Assembly: GCA_963795825.1 (NCBI GenBank)
Contig: CAWCIW010000005.1
Location: forward strand, 124,001 to 188,000
DNA length: 64,000 nt
Reading direction: 5' to 3'
Origin: BOG-908 sp963795825
GTDB lineage: Bacteria; Pseudomonadota; Alphaproteobacteria; Acetobacterales; Acetobacteraceae
Below are positions 19,670 through 28,518 of the stretch, in pieces; the first letter of the stretch is position 1; every line of letters starts with the position of its first letter. The notes under the pieces were generated by a model, which was not told the origin of the DNA, searched no databases, and saw only the letters and a program-made list of their open reading frames with translations. The translations under genes and the position numbers were made by a program.

Positions 19670-20920
19670 TTGTTCAACGCTTTCGAACGCGCAATCGCCG
19701 GCCGCTATCTGCGCGCGCGGCGCGGCGAGCGCTTCGTGTCCGTCATCGCGATCTTCTCGCTGGTCGGGATCGCGCTCGGTGTGGCCACGCTGATTATCGT
19801 CATGGCGGTGATGTCCGGCTTCAAGGACGACCTGCTCGGCCGCATACTCGGGCTGCAGGGCCATCTGGATGTGTATGGCAGCACGCCTTCCGGCATCACC
19901 GACTACGATCCTCTTGCGGCGAAGATCGGAGCGCTGCCTGGGGTGGTATCAGCGACACCGGTGATCGAAGGCCAGGTTCTGCTCACCGGCCGCAGCCAGA
20001 GCTCCGGCGGGATCGCGCGCGGCATCACCCAGGCCGATCTGCGGAAGCTGCCGTCGATCGCAGGCAACATACGCGCCGGCTCGCTCGATGATTTCCATGG
20101 CGACAATGCGATCGCGGTTGGCCAGGCGCTGGCGGACCGCTTCAATCTCGATGTAGGCGGCAAGATAACGCTGGTTTCGCCGGATGGCGCGGTGACGGCG
20201 TTCGGCACCGTACCGCGTGTGCGCGCCTATCGCGTGGTGGCGATTTTCCAGGCCGGGATGAACGAATACGACAGCACCTATACGTTCCTGCCGTTGCAGG
20301 CGGCACAGGTGTATTTCCAGAAACCCGGTGCGGTGACGCAGATCGAGGTGATGGTGCGCGACCCGCAACACGTATCGAACGTGACGCGCGAGGTGCGCGA
20401 CGCGCTGCAGGGCCAGGGTCTGCGCATCTTCGACTGGACGCAGAGCAACGACAGTTTCTTCGCCGCGGTCACGGTGGAGCAGAACGTGATGTTCCTGATC
20501 CTGACGCTGATCATCATCGTCGCCGCATTCAACGTGGTGTCGTCGCTGATCATGATGGTGAAGGACAAGACGCGCGATATCGCCGTGTTGCGCACGTTGG
20601 GCGCGGGGCGTGGCGCGATCATGCGCATCTTCCTGATGTGCGGCGCCTTTGTCGGCGTGACCGGCACCGTAGTGGGCACGCTGATCGGCGTGGTGTTCTG
20701 CCTCAATATCGAGCGCATACGCCAGGCGTTGCAGAGCCTTACGGGCACCACGTTGTTTGACCCGACGGTGTATTATCTCGAGCATCTTCCGGCGAAGCTG
20801 GACATCGTGACGGTCACGCAGGTGGTGCTGATGGCGCTCGTATTGTCCTTGCTCGCCACACTGTATCCGAGCTGGCGTGCGGCGCGCACCGATCCTGTGG
20901 AGGCGTTGCGCCATGAATGA
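19670..20920 (+). CDS. lolC: Lipoprotein-releasing ABC transporter permease, LolC/LolE type
   Basis: This is the permease of the Lol system, which extracts outer-membrane lipoproteins from the inner membrane. The 416-residue protein has an N-terminal cytoplasmic amphipathic segment (FERAIAGRYLRARRGERFVSVIAIFSL), one helix, a large periplasmic domain of about 200 residues, then three helices in an FtsX domain with the coupling segment VKDKTRDIAVLRTLGA. The start is TTG at 19670, after GCGGAG. lolD overlaps its end by 8 bases. As in many alphaproteobacteria, one permease gene probably serves as a homodimer. Confidence 0.9.
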   Translation: MFNAFERAIAGRYLRARRGERFVSVIAIFSLVGIALGVATLIIVMAVMSGFKDDLLGRILGLQGHLDVYGSTPSGITDYDPLAAKIGALPGVVSATPVIEGQVLLTGRSQSSGGIARGITQADLRKLPSIAGNIRAGSLDDFHGDNAIAVGQALADRFNLDVGGKITLVSPDGAVTAFGTVPRVRAYRVVAIFQAGMNEYDSTYTFLPLQAAQVYFQKPGAVTQIEVMVRDPQHVSNVTREVRDALQGQGLRIFDWTQSNDSFFAAVTVEQNVMFLILTLIIIVAAFNVVSSLIMMVKDKTRDIAVLRTLGAGRGAIMRIFLMCGAFVGVTGTVVGTLIGVVFCLNIERIRQALQSLTGTTLFDPTVYYLEHLPAKLDIVTVTQVVLMALVLSLLATLYPSWRAARTDPVEALRHE

Positions 20921-21593
20921 GCCGCTCGAGCTCCGCCGCGTTGGGCGCGTGTACAAGAGCGGCGCAGGCGATCTGCCGATCTTGCGCGGCGCCGATCTGG
21001 TATTGCGCGCCGGCGAGATCGTGGCGCTCGTGGCGCCCTCGGGCACCGGAAAATCCACGTTGCTGCATCTGGCGGGTTTGCTGGAACGGCCGGATTCCGG
21101 TGCGGTGTTCGTGGACGGCGTGGATGCCGGCAATCTGGGCGACACCGCGCGTACGCAGATCAGGCGGGACCGCATCGGGTTCGTGTATCAATTCCACCAT
21201 CTGCTCGCCGAGTTCTCCGCGCTGGAGAACGTGACGCTGCCGCAGATGATACGCGGCACATCGAAGCGCGCGGCGCAGGAGCGCGCGCATGTGTTGCTTG
21301 GCGCATTCGGCCTGTCGCCACGCGCGGCCCAGCTGCCGGGCAAGCTTTCTGGCGGCGAGCAGCAGCGCGTGGCGATCGCGCGCGCGCTGGCCAACAAGCC
21401 GGCGGTATTGCTGGCAGACGAGCCGACCGGAAACCTGGATAGCGGCACGTCCGACGTGGTATTCGCCGAGCTGCTGCGGATCGTTCGCGAGCAAGGCGTG
21501 GCGGCGCTGATAGCCACGCACAACGCGGAGCTGGCATCGCGTATGGACCGGGTAGTGACCCTGCGCGACGGGCTGATCGTGCCAAAACCATAA
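20913..21593 (+). CDS. lolD: Lipoprotein-releasing ABC transporter ATPase
   Basis: LolD is the ATPase of the Lol transporter. The 226-residue protein has Walker A APSGTGKST (Ala in the first position), a Q-loop YQFHHLLAEFSALENV, signature LSGGEQQRVAIARAL, Walker B VLLADEPTGNLD and the H-loop ATHN. The ATG at 20913 overlaps the lolC stop, so the two are coupled. An earlier in-frame start would overlap lolC further. A repeat arm lies 18 bases after the stop. Confidence 0.93.
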   Translation: MNEPLELRRVGRVYKSGAGDLPILRGADLVLRAGEIVALVAPSGTGKSTLLHLAGLLERPDSGAVFVDGVDAGNLGDTARTQIRRDRIGFVYQFHHLLAEFSALENVTLPQMIRGTSKRAAQERAHVLLGAFGLSPRAAQLPGKLSGGEQQRVAIARALANKPAVLLADEPTGNLDSGTSDVVFAELLRIVREQGVAALIATHNAELASRMDRVVTLRDGLIVPKP

Positions 21594-21611
21594 CCGGCTT
21601 CTCCCCAACAC

Positions 21612-21662
21612 CCGACAGGGAGCAAAAGTCTTTTGCTTCTTTTCTTCAGAAAAGAAGGCCTT
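21612..21662 (+). repeat. Dispersed dyad element R3, single arm
   Basis: A subfamily A arm sits between lolD and galE. It is identical to R4 over the whole arm and the next few bases, from CCGACAGGGAGC to GGCCTTTCTC, although the flanking genes are unrelated. Confidence 0.85.
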
Positions 21663-21701
21663 TCTCAAACAAGCTGCGCCGCGCAGCGAAACGGGGAACA
21701 C

Positions 21702-22691
21702 ATGGGACGCTATCTGGTCACCGGCGGTGCCGGCTATGTCGGCAGCCATCTCGTGCTAGCATTGCTGGAAGGCGGCCACGAAGTGGTCGTCTATGACAAC
21801 CTCCGCCAGGGTCACGCAGAGGCGGTTCTGCCGCCGGCCAGGCTGATACAGGCGGATCTCGCCGACCGCGAAACGCTGGACCGCGTGCTGGCCGATGGGC
21901 CGTGGGATGCGGTGTTCCATTTTGCCGCCCTGTCGCTGGTGGGCGAGAGCATGCAGCGGCCATTCTATTATTTGGCAGAGAATGCCGGGCTGGGCATCGG
22001 ACTGATCAACTCCTGCGTGCGACACGAGATTCCCAAATTCGTGCTGTCCTCCACCGCCAATCTGTTCGGCGATCCGCAGCGCATCCCGATCGATGAATCC
22101 GAGCGCATCGCGCCGGGCTCGCCCTATGGGGAGAGCAAGCTGATGCTGGAGCGCGCGCTGTTCTGGGCGGACAGGATACATGGCCTGCGCGCGGCGTGTC
22201 TGCGCTATTTCAATGCGGCCGGCGCGGACCCCGAGCGGCGCCTGGGCGAGGACCACGATCCGGAGACGCATCTGATCCCGCTGGTGATCGACGCGGCCCT
22301 TGGCCGAAGAGCGGAAATCGCGGTGTTCGGCCAGGATTATCCCACCCAGGATGGCACCTGCATACGCGACTACATCCATGTGGCCGATCTGGCCCAGGCG
22401 CATTTGAAAGCGCTGGACCAACTCGCGCATCGTTCGGTCACGTATAATCTGGGCAACGGCGCCGGCCATTCCGTGATGGACGTGATCAAGACGGTAGAGC
22501 AGGTGAGCGGCCGCAAGGTGCCGGCCAGGATAACGGCGCGAAGGCCCGGCGACCCCGCCGTTCTGGTAGCCGGATCGGACCTGCTGCGACAGGAAACCGG
22601 CTGGGCCCCCAAATACGACGCCCTGGATACGATCGTAGAACACGCCCTGTCCTGGCGAGAAGCAAACCCAAGCGGCTACAAAAAGAAGTAA
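21702..22691 (+). CDS. galE: UDP-glucose 4-epimerase
   Basis: This is an extended short-chain dehydrogenase/reductase that interconverts UDP-glucose and UDP-galactose for surface polysaccharide. The 329-residue protein has the NAD-binding VTGGAGYVGSH, the VYDNLRQGH segment, FHFAALSLVGES, the active-site region SSTANLFG...SPYGESK (YxxxK), and the RYFNAAGADPERRLGEDH substrate segment. The start is the ATG after ACGGGGA; an upstream in-frame start would translate the repeat arm. It is followed by a GT9 transferase. Confidence 0.9.
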   Translation: MGRYLVTGGAGYVGSHLVLALLEGGHEVVVYDNLRQGHAEAVLPPARLIQADLADRETLDRVLADGPWDAVFHFAALSLVGESMQRPFYYLAENAGLGIGLINSCVRHEIPKFVLSSTANLFGDPQRIPIDESERIAPGSPYGESKLMLERALFWADRIHGLRAACLRYFNAAGADPERRLGEDHDPETHLIPLVIDAALGRRAEIAVFGQDYPTQDGTCIRDYIHVADLAQAHLKALDQLAHRSVTYNLGNGAGHSVMDVIKTVEQVSGRKVPARITARRPGDPAVLVAGSDLLRQETGWAPKYDALDTIVEHALSWREANPSGYKKK

Positions 22692-22711
22692 CAAAGTCGC
22701 GTCAGCAATCC

Positions 22712-22762
22712 CCGACAGGGAGCAAAAGTCTTTTGCTTCTTTTCTTCAGAAAAGAAGGCCTT
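22712..22762 (+). repeat. Dispersed dyad element R4, single arm
   Basis: A subfamily A arm lies between galE and the GT9 gene and is the same as R3. Its AGAAGG end is 10 bases from the probable TTG start of the next gene and may serve as its ribosome-binding site. Confidence 0.85.
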
Positions 22763-22768
22763 TCTCCC

Positions 22769-23755
22769 TTGCCGAAAACCGCAATCTTCCAGCCCCGCCC
22801 AGGCCTAGGCGACCTGATCTGGCACCTCCCGATAATCAGAGCCCTGGCAAAATCCGCCCCGATAACCCTGATCACCAAACCCAGCACCCAAGCCGACCAG
22901 CTCCTGGCCAACGACCCGGACATAGCCGGCATCGTCTGGTTCGATCGCAACCCCAGGCAAGGCAGCGGCCGTCACGATGGCCCGATAGGGTTCGCCCGCC
23001 TGGTCGCCGCGCTGAGGGCCACACAGGCGGACACCTGCGTGCTGCTGCATCACGGCGCCTCGCTTGCGGCCGCCATGTGCCTGGCCGGCATCCCGAGTCG
23101 CCAGGCGTATGGCTACAGCGCGGCGCAGCGCGCCTGGCTCACCGGCGGTCCGTTCCTACAAGGTGATATCCGATTCGCGGAGGCGTTCGACCAGGCGACC
23201 GCCTATGCGGCTGCACTGGGATTCAACGACCTACCGGAGCCGGCGGTCAGGGTCGATCCGGCGTCGCGCCAACGTGTGGCGCGTTATCTGGCGGGAATGC
23301 CAAGCCCCGTGCTGGCGCTGGGTATCGGCAGCCACGGGGCAAACCGGCAGTGGGGCGCCGAGCGGTTTGCCGCTCTCGCCACGCTTCACCACCAGCATAC
23401 GCAGGGTGCCACGCTGCTGCTGGGCGCCGCGCAGGAGAGTGCGCTGGCCGCGCAGGTGATCGCGAATGCGGGCGCGGGCCAGATCCATCCCGTCATCGGC
23501 TGGGCGCTGCCGGATATCGTGGCGCTGCTGGCCGAAGCCGACCTGTTCGTCGGCAACGACAGCGGCCTGATGAACCTGCGTGCGGCGGTCGGCCGGACGG
23601 CGTACGGGCTGTTCGGTGCGTCAGGACCGCTGCGCCACAGCCCGTCCATCGTGCCGATTGTCCCGCCCGGCGGCCCGCGCCAGGGCATGGATGCCATTAC
23701 CGTCCAAAGTGTGGCCGATGTCCTGCCGAGCTTGCGGGAGACCGGCCGCTTCTAG
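22769..23755 (+). CDS. Glycosyltransferase family 9 (heptosyltransferase-like)
   Basis: The 328-residue product resembles ADP-heptose:LPS transferases. It has the N-terminal PRPGLGDLIWHLPIIRAL motif (GxGDxxxxxP), a central ALGIGSHGANRQWGAERFAAL segment, and a C-terminal FVGNDSGLMNLRAAVGRTAYGLFG motif for the nucleotide sugar. The start is the TTG at 22769. The frame is open upstream only through the repeat arm, so that extension is rejected. The stop overlaps the stop of the convergent lipoprotein gene. The acceptor sugar cannot be told. Confidence 0.8.
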   Translation: MPKTAIFQPRPGLGDLIWHLPIIRALAKSAPITLITKPSTQADQLLANDPDIAGIVWFDRNPRQGSGRHDGPIGFARLVAALRATQADTCVLLHHGASLAAAMCLAGIPSRQAYGYSAAQRAWLTGGPFLQGDIRFAEAFDQATAYAAALGFNDLPEPAVRVDPASRQRVARYLAGMPSPVLALGIGSHGANRQWGAERFAALATLHHQHTQGATLLLGAAQESALAAQVIANAGAGQIHPVIGWALPDIVALLAEADLFVGNDSGLMNLRAAVGRTAYGLFGASGPLRHSPSIVPIVPPGGPRQGMDAITVQSVADVLPSLRETGRF

Positions 23756-24030
23756 ACCCAGTGACCGGCGACCCAAACCCGGCCCGGATCCCAGTGACCG
23801 GGAATCCAGCGGTGATAGGCGGCGAGGCGCTTCACGTAATGGCCTGGCACCCAGACGTAGCTGCCGCCGCTGAAGTGCCAGCCGCCGGGCTGCCACACCA
23901 CGCGCGGCGTGGGCGGGGGCGGGACCGCTTCCACGCGCGGCGGAGGAATGGCCGGCGGCAGGTCGGGCGGCTCGACAACGCAGCCGGCCAGACCGAGGCA
24001 GATTAGGAATGCGGATAGATGGGGGCGCAT
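23752..24030 (-). CDS. Small lipoprotein with WxPGHW repeats
   Basis: This is a 92-residue putative lipoprotein. The signal peptide MRPHLSAFLICLGLAGC ends in an LAGC lipobox, then comes a Pro-rich linker (PPAIPPPRVEAVPPPP), then repeats of the form WQPGGWHF, WVPGHYV, WIPGHWD and WVAGHWV. Such YXWQPG-type repeats occur in many proteobacterial envelope lipoproteins of unknown role. The start at 24030 places the signal peptide at the N terminus. It converges with the GT9 gene. Confidence 0.75.
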   Translation of the reverse strand: MRPHLSAFLICLGLAGCVVEPPDLPPAIPPPRVEAVPPPPTPRVVWQPGGWHFSGGSYVWVPGHYVKRLAAYHRWIPGHWDPGRVWVAGHWV

Positions 24031-24149
24031 GGCGAAATCCGGAGGCAATGTTGCCCTCACGAATACCGCGCGATAGGTGCCGCACGCAACTGGCGCAGGA
24101 TGGTTATCCGGCGCGCTCCGAGGCAACTCAGTCGGCAACAAAATGAGCA

Positions 24150-24181
24150 GCGGGCGTTCCAGGCAACCCTGGAACGCCCGC
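24150..24181 (-). terminator. Intrinsic terminator of the cold-shock gene
   Basis: A perfect 14-bp GC-rich inverted repeat (GCGGGCGTTCCAGG and its complement) surrounds a 4-base loop 11 bases after the csp stop. A short T-rich stretch follows on the minus strand. It should stop csp transcription before the lipoprotein gene. Confidence 0.75.
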
Positions 24182-24192
24182 GCAAACGTCTC

Positions 24193-24396
24193 TTAGGCGA
24201 GCTTGAGGGCCGAAGCCGCCAGCTTGCCGCGCTCGCTGACAACCTCAAAGCTAACCTTCTGCCCGTCCTTCACCGTGGTCAGCCCGGCTGCCTGCACTGC
24301 CGTGATGTGCAGGAAAACATCCTTGCCGCCGTCTTGCGGGGAGATGAATCCGAACCCCTTGTCCGGGTTGAACCACTTTACCGTCCCGATAGCCAT
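24193..24396 (-). CDS. Cold-shock protein, CspA family
   Basis: This 67-residue single-domain nucleic-acid-binding protein begins MAIGTVKWFNPDKGFGFI (RNP1 is KGFGFI) and has VFLHI (RNP2), followed by the usual GQKVSFEVVSERGK. Such proteins act as RNA chaperones or antiterminators. The start at 24396 is preceded by AGGAGTG. The gene stands alone, with its own terminator. Confidence 0.95.
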   Translation of the reverse strand: MAIGTVKWFNPDKGFGFISPQDGGKDVFLHITAVQAAGLTTVKDGQKVSFEVVSERGKLAASALKLA

Positions 24397-24472
24397 AGAT
24401 ACGCACTCCTGTTGAAGCACCAGCCTATAGACCTCTCGGGCGTCCGCGAACAGCCCCCCTTTCGGGATAGGC

Positions 24473-25943
24473 TTACGCGGCTGCCTTCTTGGTCGGCCGG
24501 CGCTTGAACGACATGGTCCCGTCGTCAAGCTTGCCGAATTTCAGCGCCATCATGTCCAGCGCATAGTTCTGGTTCAGCTTCCACGGCTTCGTGGTGCCCT
24601 GGCGCGGCAGTTCGGACAGTGCGCGCGTGACATAGCCCGAGGAGAAGTCAAGGAAGGGCGCGTCCTGCACCGAGGCATCGGCGATCGGACGCGCCTCTGC
24701 GAAACCGCGCTGGTCCATATAGGTCAACAGGCGGCATACATAGGAGGAGGTGAGATCCGCCTTCAGCGTCCAGGAGGCGTTGGTGTAGCCGAACGCGGTG
24801 GCGAGGTTCGGCACCCCGGAATACATCATACCCTTGTAGCTCATAGCCTTGTTGAACTCAACTCGCACGCCGTCGACGCTGATCGTCATGCCGCTGAGTA
24901 TCTGCATCTTCAGGCCGGTGGCGGTCACCACGATGTCGGCCGGCAGTTCGCGGCCGGAGGTCAGTTTCAGGCCGGTTTCGGTGAAGCGCTCGATCGTGTC
25001 GGTGACGACTTCGGCGCGGCCGGATTTCAGCGCCACGAAAAGGTCCGAAGTCGGGCACCAGGCACAGCCGCTGGTCCCACGGATTGTATTTCGGGGTGAA
25101 GTGGGTCGCCACGTCGTAATCGGCGCCGAGCTCCTTCGAGACCAGGCCTATGAGCTGCGCCTTGAACTTCGCCGGCTTGCTGCGCGCCATGTTGAACAGG
25201 AAGAGCTGCAGGCTGACGTTGCGCCAACGTATCAGGCTGTAGGCGAGCTTGGCCGGCAAATAGCGCCGCAATTTGTTGGCGAACGCGTCCTCCGCCGGGC
25301 GCGAGGCCACGTAGCTCGGCGAGCGCTGCAGCATCGTCACATGCGCGGCGTCCTTAGCGATGGCGGGCACCAGGGTGACGGCGGTGGCACCACTGCCGAT
25401 CACCACCACGGTCTTGCCGGAGGTGTCGAGATCCTCGGGCCAGAATTGCGGATGGACGATCTTGCCGCGGAAATCGTCGCGCCCGGCGAATTCCGGCGTG
25501 TAGCCGCCGGCGTAATCGTAGTAGCCGCTGCAGGTGAACAGGAAGCCGCAGGTGAAGGTCACCGGTCGGCCGTCCGTCTCGGCCTGCACCGTCCACAGCG
25601 CGTCGTCGGACGACCAGTCCGCCTGGATCACCTTGTGGCGGAACCGGATGTTGCGATCGACGCCGTACATCTCCGCGGTGTCGCGCACGTATTTCAGGAT
25701 CGACGGGCCATCGGCGATTGCCTTGGCCTCGGTCCACGGGCGGAACGCGTAGCCCAGCGTGTACATGTCCGAATCCGAGCGTATGCCGGGATAGCGGAAC
25801 AGGTCCCAGGTGCCGCCGATCGTCTCGCGACCTTCGAGCACCACGTAGGTTTTGGTGGGGCACTGTATCTTCAGGTGGCAGCCGGCGCCGATGCCGGACA
25901 GGCCTGCGCCGATGATAACGACATCAAAATGCTCGGTGGCCAT
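24473..25943 (-). CDS. etaA: EthA-type Baeyer-Villiger flavin monooxygenase, one frameshift in this sequence
   Basis: This is an FAD- and NADPH-dependent class B monooxygenase of about 489 residues, the length of mycobacterial EthA, and it aligns with EthA from memory along its whole length (for example GGTWDLFRYPGIRSDSDMYTLG). It has the FAD motif GAGLSGIG, the Baeyer-Villiger fingerprint FRGKIVHPQFWPED and the second dinucleotide motif IGSGATA. EthA oxidises ketones and thioamide drugs; the native substrate here is unknown. A single extra base near 25049 shifts the frame before DLFVALKSGRAEVVTDTIERF. The P450 gene lies 49 bases upstream and is probably cotranscribed. Confidence 0.88.
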
Positions 25944-25992
25944 GGCCGGCTTCCTCCCTGAAACTAGGGCGCGTGCCCTAAACGATGTTATC

Positions 25993-27180
25993 CTACCACA
26001 CGGCCGGAAGTTCCACCAAGCCGCGCAGCGTGACCGTGGGCTTCCACGCCACGTGGTCCGGATCGGTGAGCCGCATAGTGGGCAGGCGCTCCAGCAGGCG
26101 CCGGAAGGCCACCTCGCCTTCGATGCGGGCAAGCTGCGCGCCCAGGCAGAAATGCAGGCCGCCGCCGAAGCTGATCGACCGCACGCCCGGCCGGCCGACA
26201 TCGAGCGCGTCCGGATCGCCGGCATAGGCCGCCGGATCGTGGTTGGCGGCGCCGAGCAGGGCGATCACGTGCTCGCCGCGGGCGATGCGCTCGCCCATGA
26301 TCTCATGATCCTGCAACGCGCTGCGGCCGGTGAGCTGCACCGGGCTGTCGTAGCGCAGCAGCTCCTCGACGGCGTTCGGTATCAGGCCCGGATCGGCGGC
26401 CAGGCGCGCGAGCTGGGCCGGGTTGCGGTGCAGCGCCAGCACGCCGTTGCCGATCAGGTTGGTGGTCGTCTCGTGGCCGGCGCCGAACAGCAGGCTGATG
26501 TTGGAGATGATCTCGTCGTCGGACAGCGAGTCGTCGGCATCCTTGGCCTGCGCCAGGCCGGATATCAGGTCGTCGCCGGGGTTCTGCCGGCGGTAGGCGA
26601 GCAGCCCGCGGAAATAGCCGGCCTGCGCCTGGGAGGCGCGGTTTGCATCGTCGAGCTCCTCGCGGCTGAGCGCGATCGGGTCGAGGATACGGCCGCGCAC
26701 GGTGCTCTCCTCGAGGAACGGACCGCGATCGGACTCCGGCACGCCGAGCATGTCGCAGATGACGGTGACCGGCAGGCGGTGGGCGAAATCGCGTATCACG
26801 CACATGCCGCCCTGGGCGGACACACGGTCGATCAGCGCGTCCACTATCGTCTCGATCGACGTGCGCAGCGCCTCCATGCGGCGCGCGGTGAAGGCGCGGC
26901 TGACCAGGCCGCGCAGGCGCGTGTGCACCGGCGGATCGACGAACAGCATCATGCGGGTGAGCGAGGCCACCGCGAATTCGCCGGCCATCTCGGGGGTTTT
27001 CAGGTGCTCCTCCTCCCGGCCCATCACCGGGTCCCGCAGCAGCTGGGTGCAGCCGGCATGGGTGGAGACGACCCAGTGCCCGGTGGGCGCGCGCCAGATC
27101 GGGGCGGCTTCGCGCAGGAAGCGGTAGGCGGGGTAGGGGTCCGCGCGCAAAGCGGGGTTAGCGAAGTCGAAACTGTCCAT
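25993..27180 (-). CDS. Cytochrome P450
   Basis: This 395-residue soluble bacterial P450 has the I-helix oxygen-binding LLFGAGHETTTN, the ExxR motif in EELLRYDSP, and the heme loop SFGGGLHFCLGAQLAR with the proximal Cys. The start MDSFDFANP at 27180 is chosen because the longer frame runs back through a partial repeat. It probably forms a transcription unit with the downstream EthA-type enzyme. Two oxygenases in a row suggest a small oxidation pathway for a hydrophobic substrate, but no ferredoxin partner is nearby. Confidence 0.92.
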   Translation of the reverse strand: MDSFDFANPALRADPYPAYRFLREAAPIWRAPTGHWVVSTHAGCTQLLRDPVMGREEEHLKTPEMAGEFAVASLTRMMLFVDPPVHTRLRGLVSRAFTARRMEALRTSIETIVDALIDRVSAQGGMCVIRDFAHRLPVTVICDMLGVPESDRGPFLEESTVRGRILDPIALSREELDDANRASQAQAGYFRGLLAYRRQNPGDDLISGLAQAKDADDSLSDDEIISNISLLFGAGHETTTNLIGNGVLALHRNPAQLARLAADPGLIPNAVEELLRYDSPVQLTGRSALQDHEIMGERIARGEHVIALLGAANHDPAAYAGDPDALDVGRPGVRSISFGGGLHFCLGAQLARIEGEVAFRRLLERLPTMRLTDPDHVAWKPTVTLRGLVELPAVW

Positions 27181-27282
27181 CTGGCGAGTGTATCCTCTGC
27201 GTGTTGCGCGGAGGTTAACGGTGTTCAGGGAAGAAAGGGAAGCAGTCCTTTTTCGAGAAGTCGGCGAATGTTTCAGCACTCC

Positions 27283-27333
27283 CCGACAGGGACCAAAAGT
27301 CTTTTGCTTCTTTTCTTCAGAAAAGAAGGCCTT
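27283..27333 (+). repeat. Dispersed dyad element R5, single arm
   Basis: A subfamily A arm with CCGACAGGGACC at its outer end sits between pyrE and the P450 gene. Its GGCCTT end is 6 bases from the pyrE stop. A fragment of a second, subfamily B arm (AGCAGTCCTTTTTCGAGAA) lies just left, at about 27241-27259. Confidence 0.85.
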
Positions 27334-27339
27334 GCTTCC

Positions 27340-28059
27340 TTACTGCTGCTGCGCCGCCTCAACATCAGCCCCGCGCGCCTTCGACCAAGCCACCGGATCC
27401 TCCAAAAACCGCCGAACCTCCGCCAGATGGTGATCCGGAAAATACGGCCGATCCCGACACGCTTCGAGCACATCCCACCACGTGCACAGATGGTGCAACG
27501 TGATGTCCATCTGCGCCAGCTTCTCCAGGCTGCCGGGGAACACCCCGTAATAGAACACAACGAAGGCGTGGTTCACGATCGCGCCGGCGTCGCGCAGCGA
27601 CTGGGTGAACCTGATCTTCGAGCGGCCGTCTGTGGTGAGGTCCTCGACCAGCAGCGTGCGCCTTCCGTCCGGCACGTCGCCCTCGATCAGCGCGTTCTTG
27701 CCGAATCCCTTCGGCTGCTTGCGCACATAGGCCATCGGCGCGTGCATCAGGTCCGCCATCCAGGCGGCGAACGGGATGCCCGCCGTCTCGCCGCCGGCCA
27801 GCACCTCGATCTGCTCGTAACCGATATGCCGGTTCAGCTTCTCCACGCCGAGCTGGCAGATCTTCTTCCGGGCGTGCGGGAAATAGATGATCTTGCGGCA
27901 ATCGATATAGACCGGTGATTTCCAGCCGGAGGTGAGCGTGTAAGGCTCGTCGGGGCGGAAGTTCAGCGCGCCGATCTCCAGCAGGATGCGCGCGGTCGTC
28001 AGCGCCGCATCCCTGTCCCAGTCCGTCGCCACGCCAGCCGCCATCATATCCGCCTTCAT
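27340..28059 (-). CDS. pyrE: Orotate phosphoribosyltransferase
   Basis: PyrE joins orotate to PRPP in pyrimidine synthesis. The 239-residue protein has SGWKSPVYIDCRK, the catalytic-loop Lys region YVRKQPKGFGKNALIEG, and the PRPP motif TLLVEDLTTDGRSK. It is somewhat longer than the E. coli enzyme, with a C-terminal extension that contains WWDVLEACRDRPYF, as in a longer alphaproteobacterial type. An Ala/Gln-rich tail ends just before repeat R5. Confidence 0.92.
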   Translation of the reverse strand: MKADMMAAGVATDWDRDAALTTARILLEIGALNFRPDEPYTLTSGWKSPVYIDCRKIIYFPHARKKICQLGVEKLNRHIGYEQIEVLAGGETAGIPFAAWMADLMHAPMAYVRKQPKGFGKNALIEGDVPDGRRTLLVEDLTTDGRSKIRFTQSLRDAGAIVNHAFVVFYYGVFPGSLEKLAQMDITLHHLCTWWDVLEACRDRPYFPDHHLAEVRRFLEDPVAWSKARGADVEAAQQQ

Positions 28060-28208
28060 CTTTCAGCCTGCAGGTTGTGCATGGCCCGTGCTCAACGGGC
28101 AACCCGGCCCGGCTTTCGTGGTTGTGCCATCGGCCTTCGCGGTTGCGGCATCGGCCCCAAGTCGCTATCTTTGTAGCAGATAAGAACTATTCGCAACTGG
28201 AGTTGGCC

Positions 28209-28433
28209 GTGGTCGAGATCGGACGCAGATGCGAGCGCGCGGTGGTTACCGCCTATGGCGAGCTGCGTCGTGCCGGAACGGACGACCTGGCGGCGTTCCA
28301 GAGCTGCACCACGCTCTACCGCATCCATCATCCGGAGGCGGGGTTGAGCGAGGCGCGCGCTCTGGTGGCCGAGTGGCTGGACCATCATATTACGCGGGCG
28401 GCTACTGGGGCTACGCGGGGATGTGAGTGCTAG
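28209..28433 (+). CDS. Hypothetical small protein
   Basis: This is a 74-residue open frame starting at GTG 28209, with GGAG 6 bases upstream. The product is mostly helical in composition (EIGRRCERAVVTAYGELRRAG, then HHPEAGLSEARALVAEWLDHH). I do not recognise the family. It is divergent from pyrE and its stop is followed after 11 bases by a repeat arm, as for real genes nearby. It could be spurious. Confidence 0.5.
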   Translation: MVEIGRRCERAVVTAYGELRRAGTDDLAAFQSCTTLYRIHHPEAGLSEARALVAEWLDHHITRAATGATRGCEC

Positions 28434-28444
28434 CTTAGGTAAGC

Positions 28445-28495
28445 AAGGCCTTCTTTTCTGAAGAAAAGAAGCAAAAGACTTTTGCTCCCTGTCGG
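28445..28495 (-). repeat. Dispersed dyad element R6, single arm
   Basis: A subfamily A arm on the minus strand lies in the convergent gap between the small hypothetical gene and gltA. It is the exact reverse of the R3/R4 type, including CCGACAGGGAGC at its outer end. Confidence 0.85.
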
Positions 28496-28518
28496 CGTGC
28501 GTTGAGGCAGCCGCTTCG

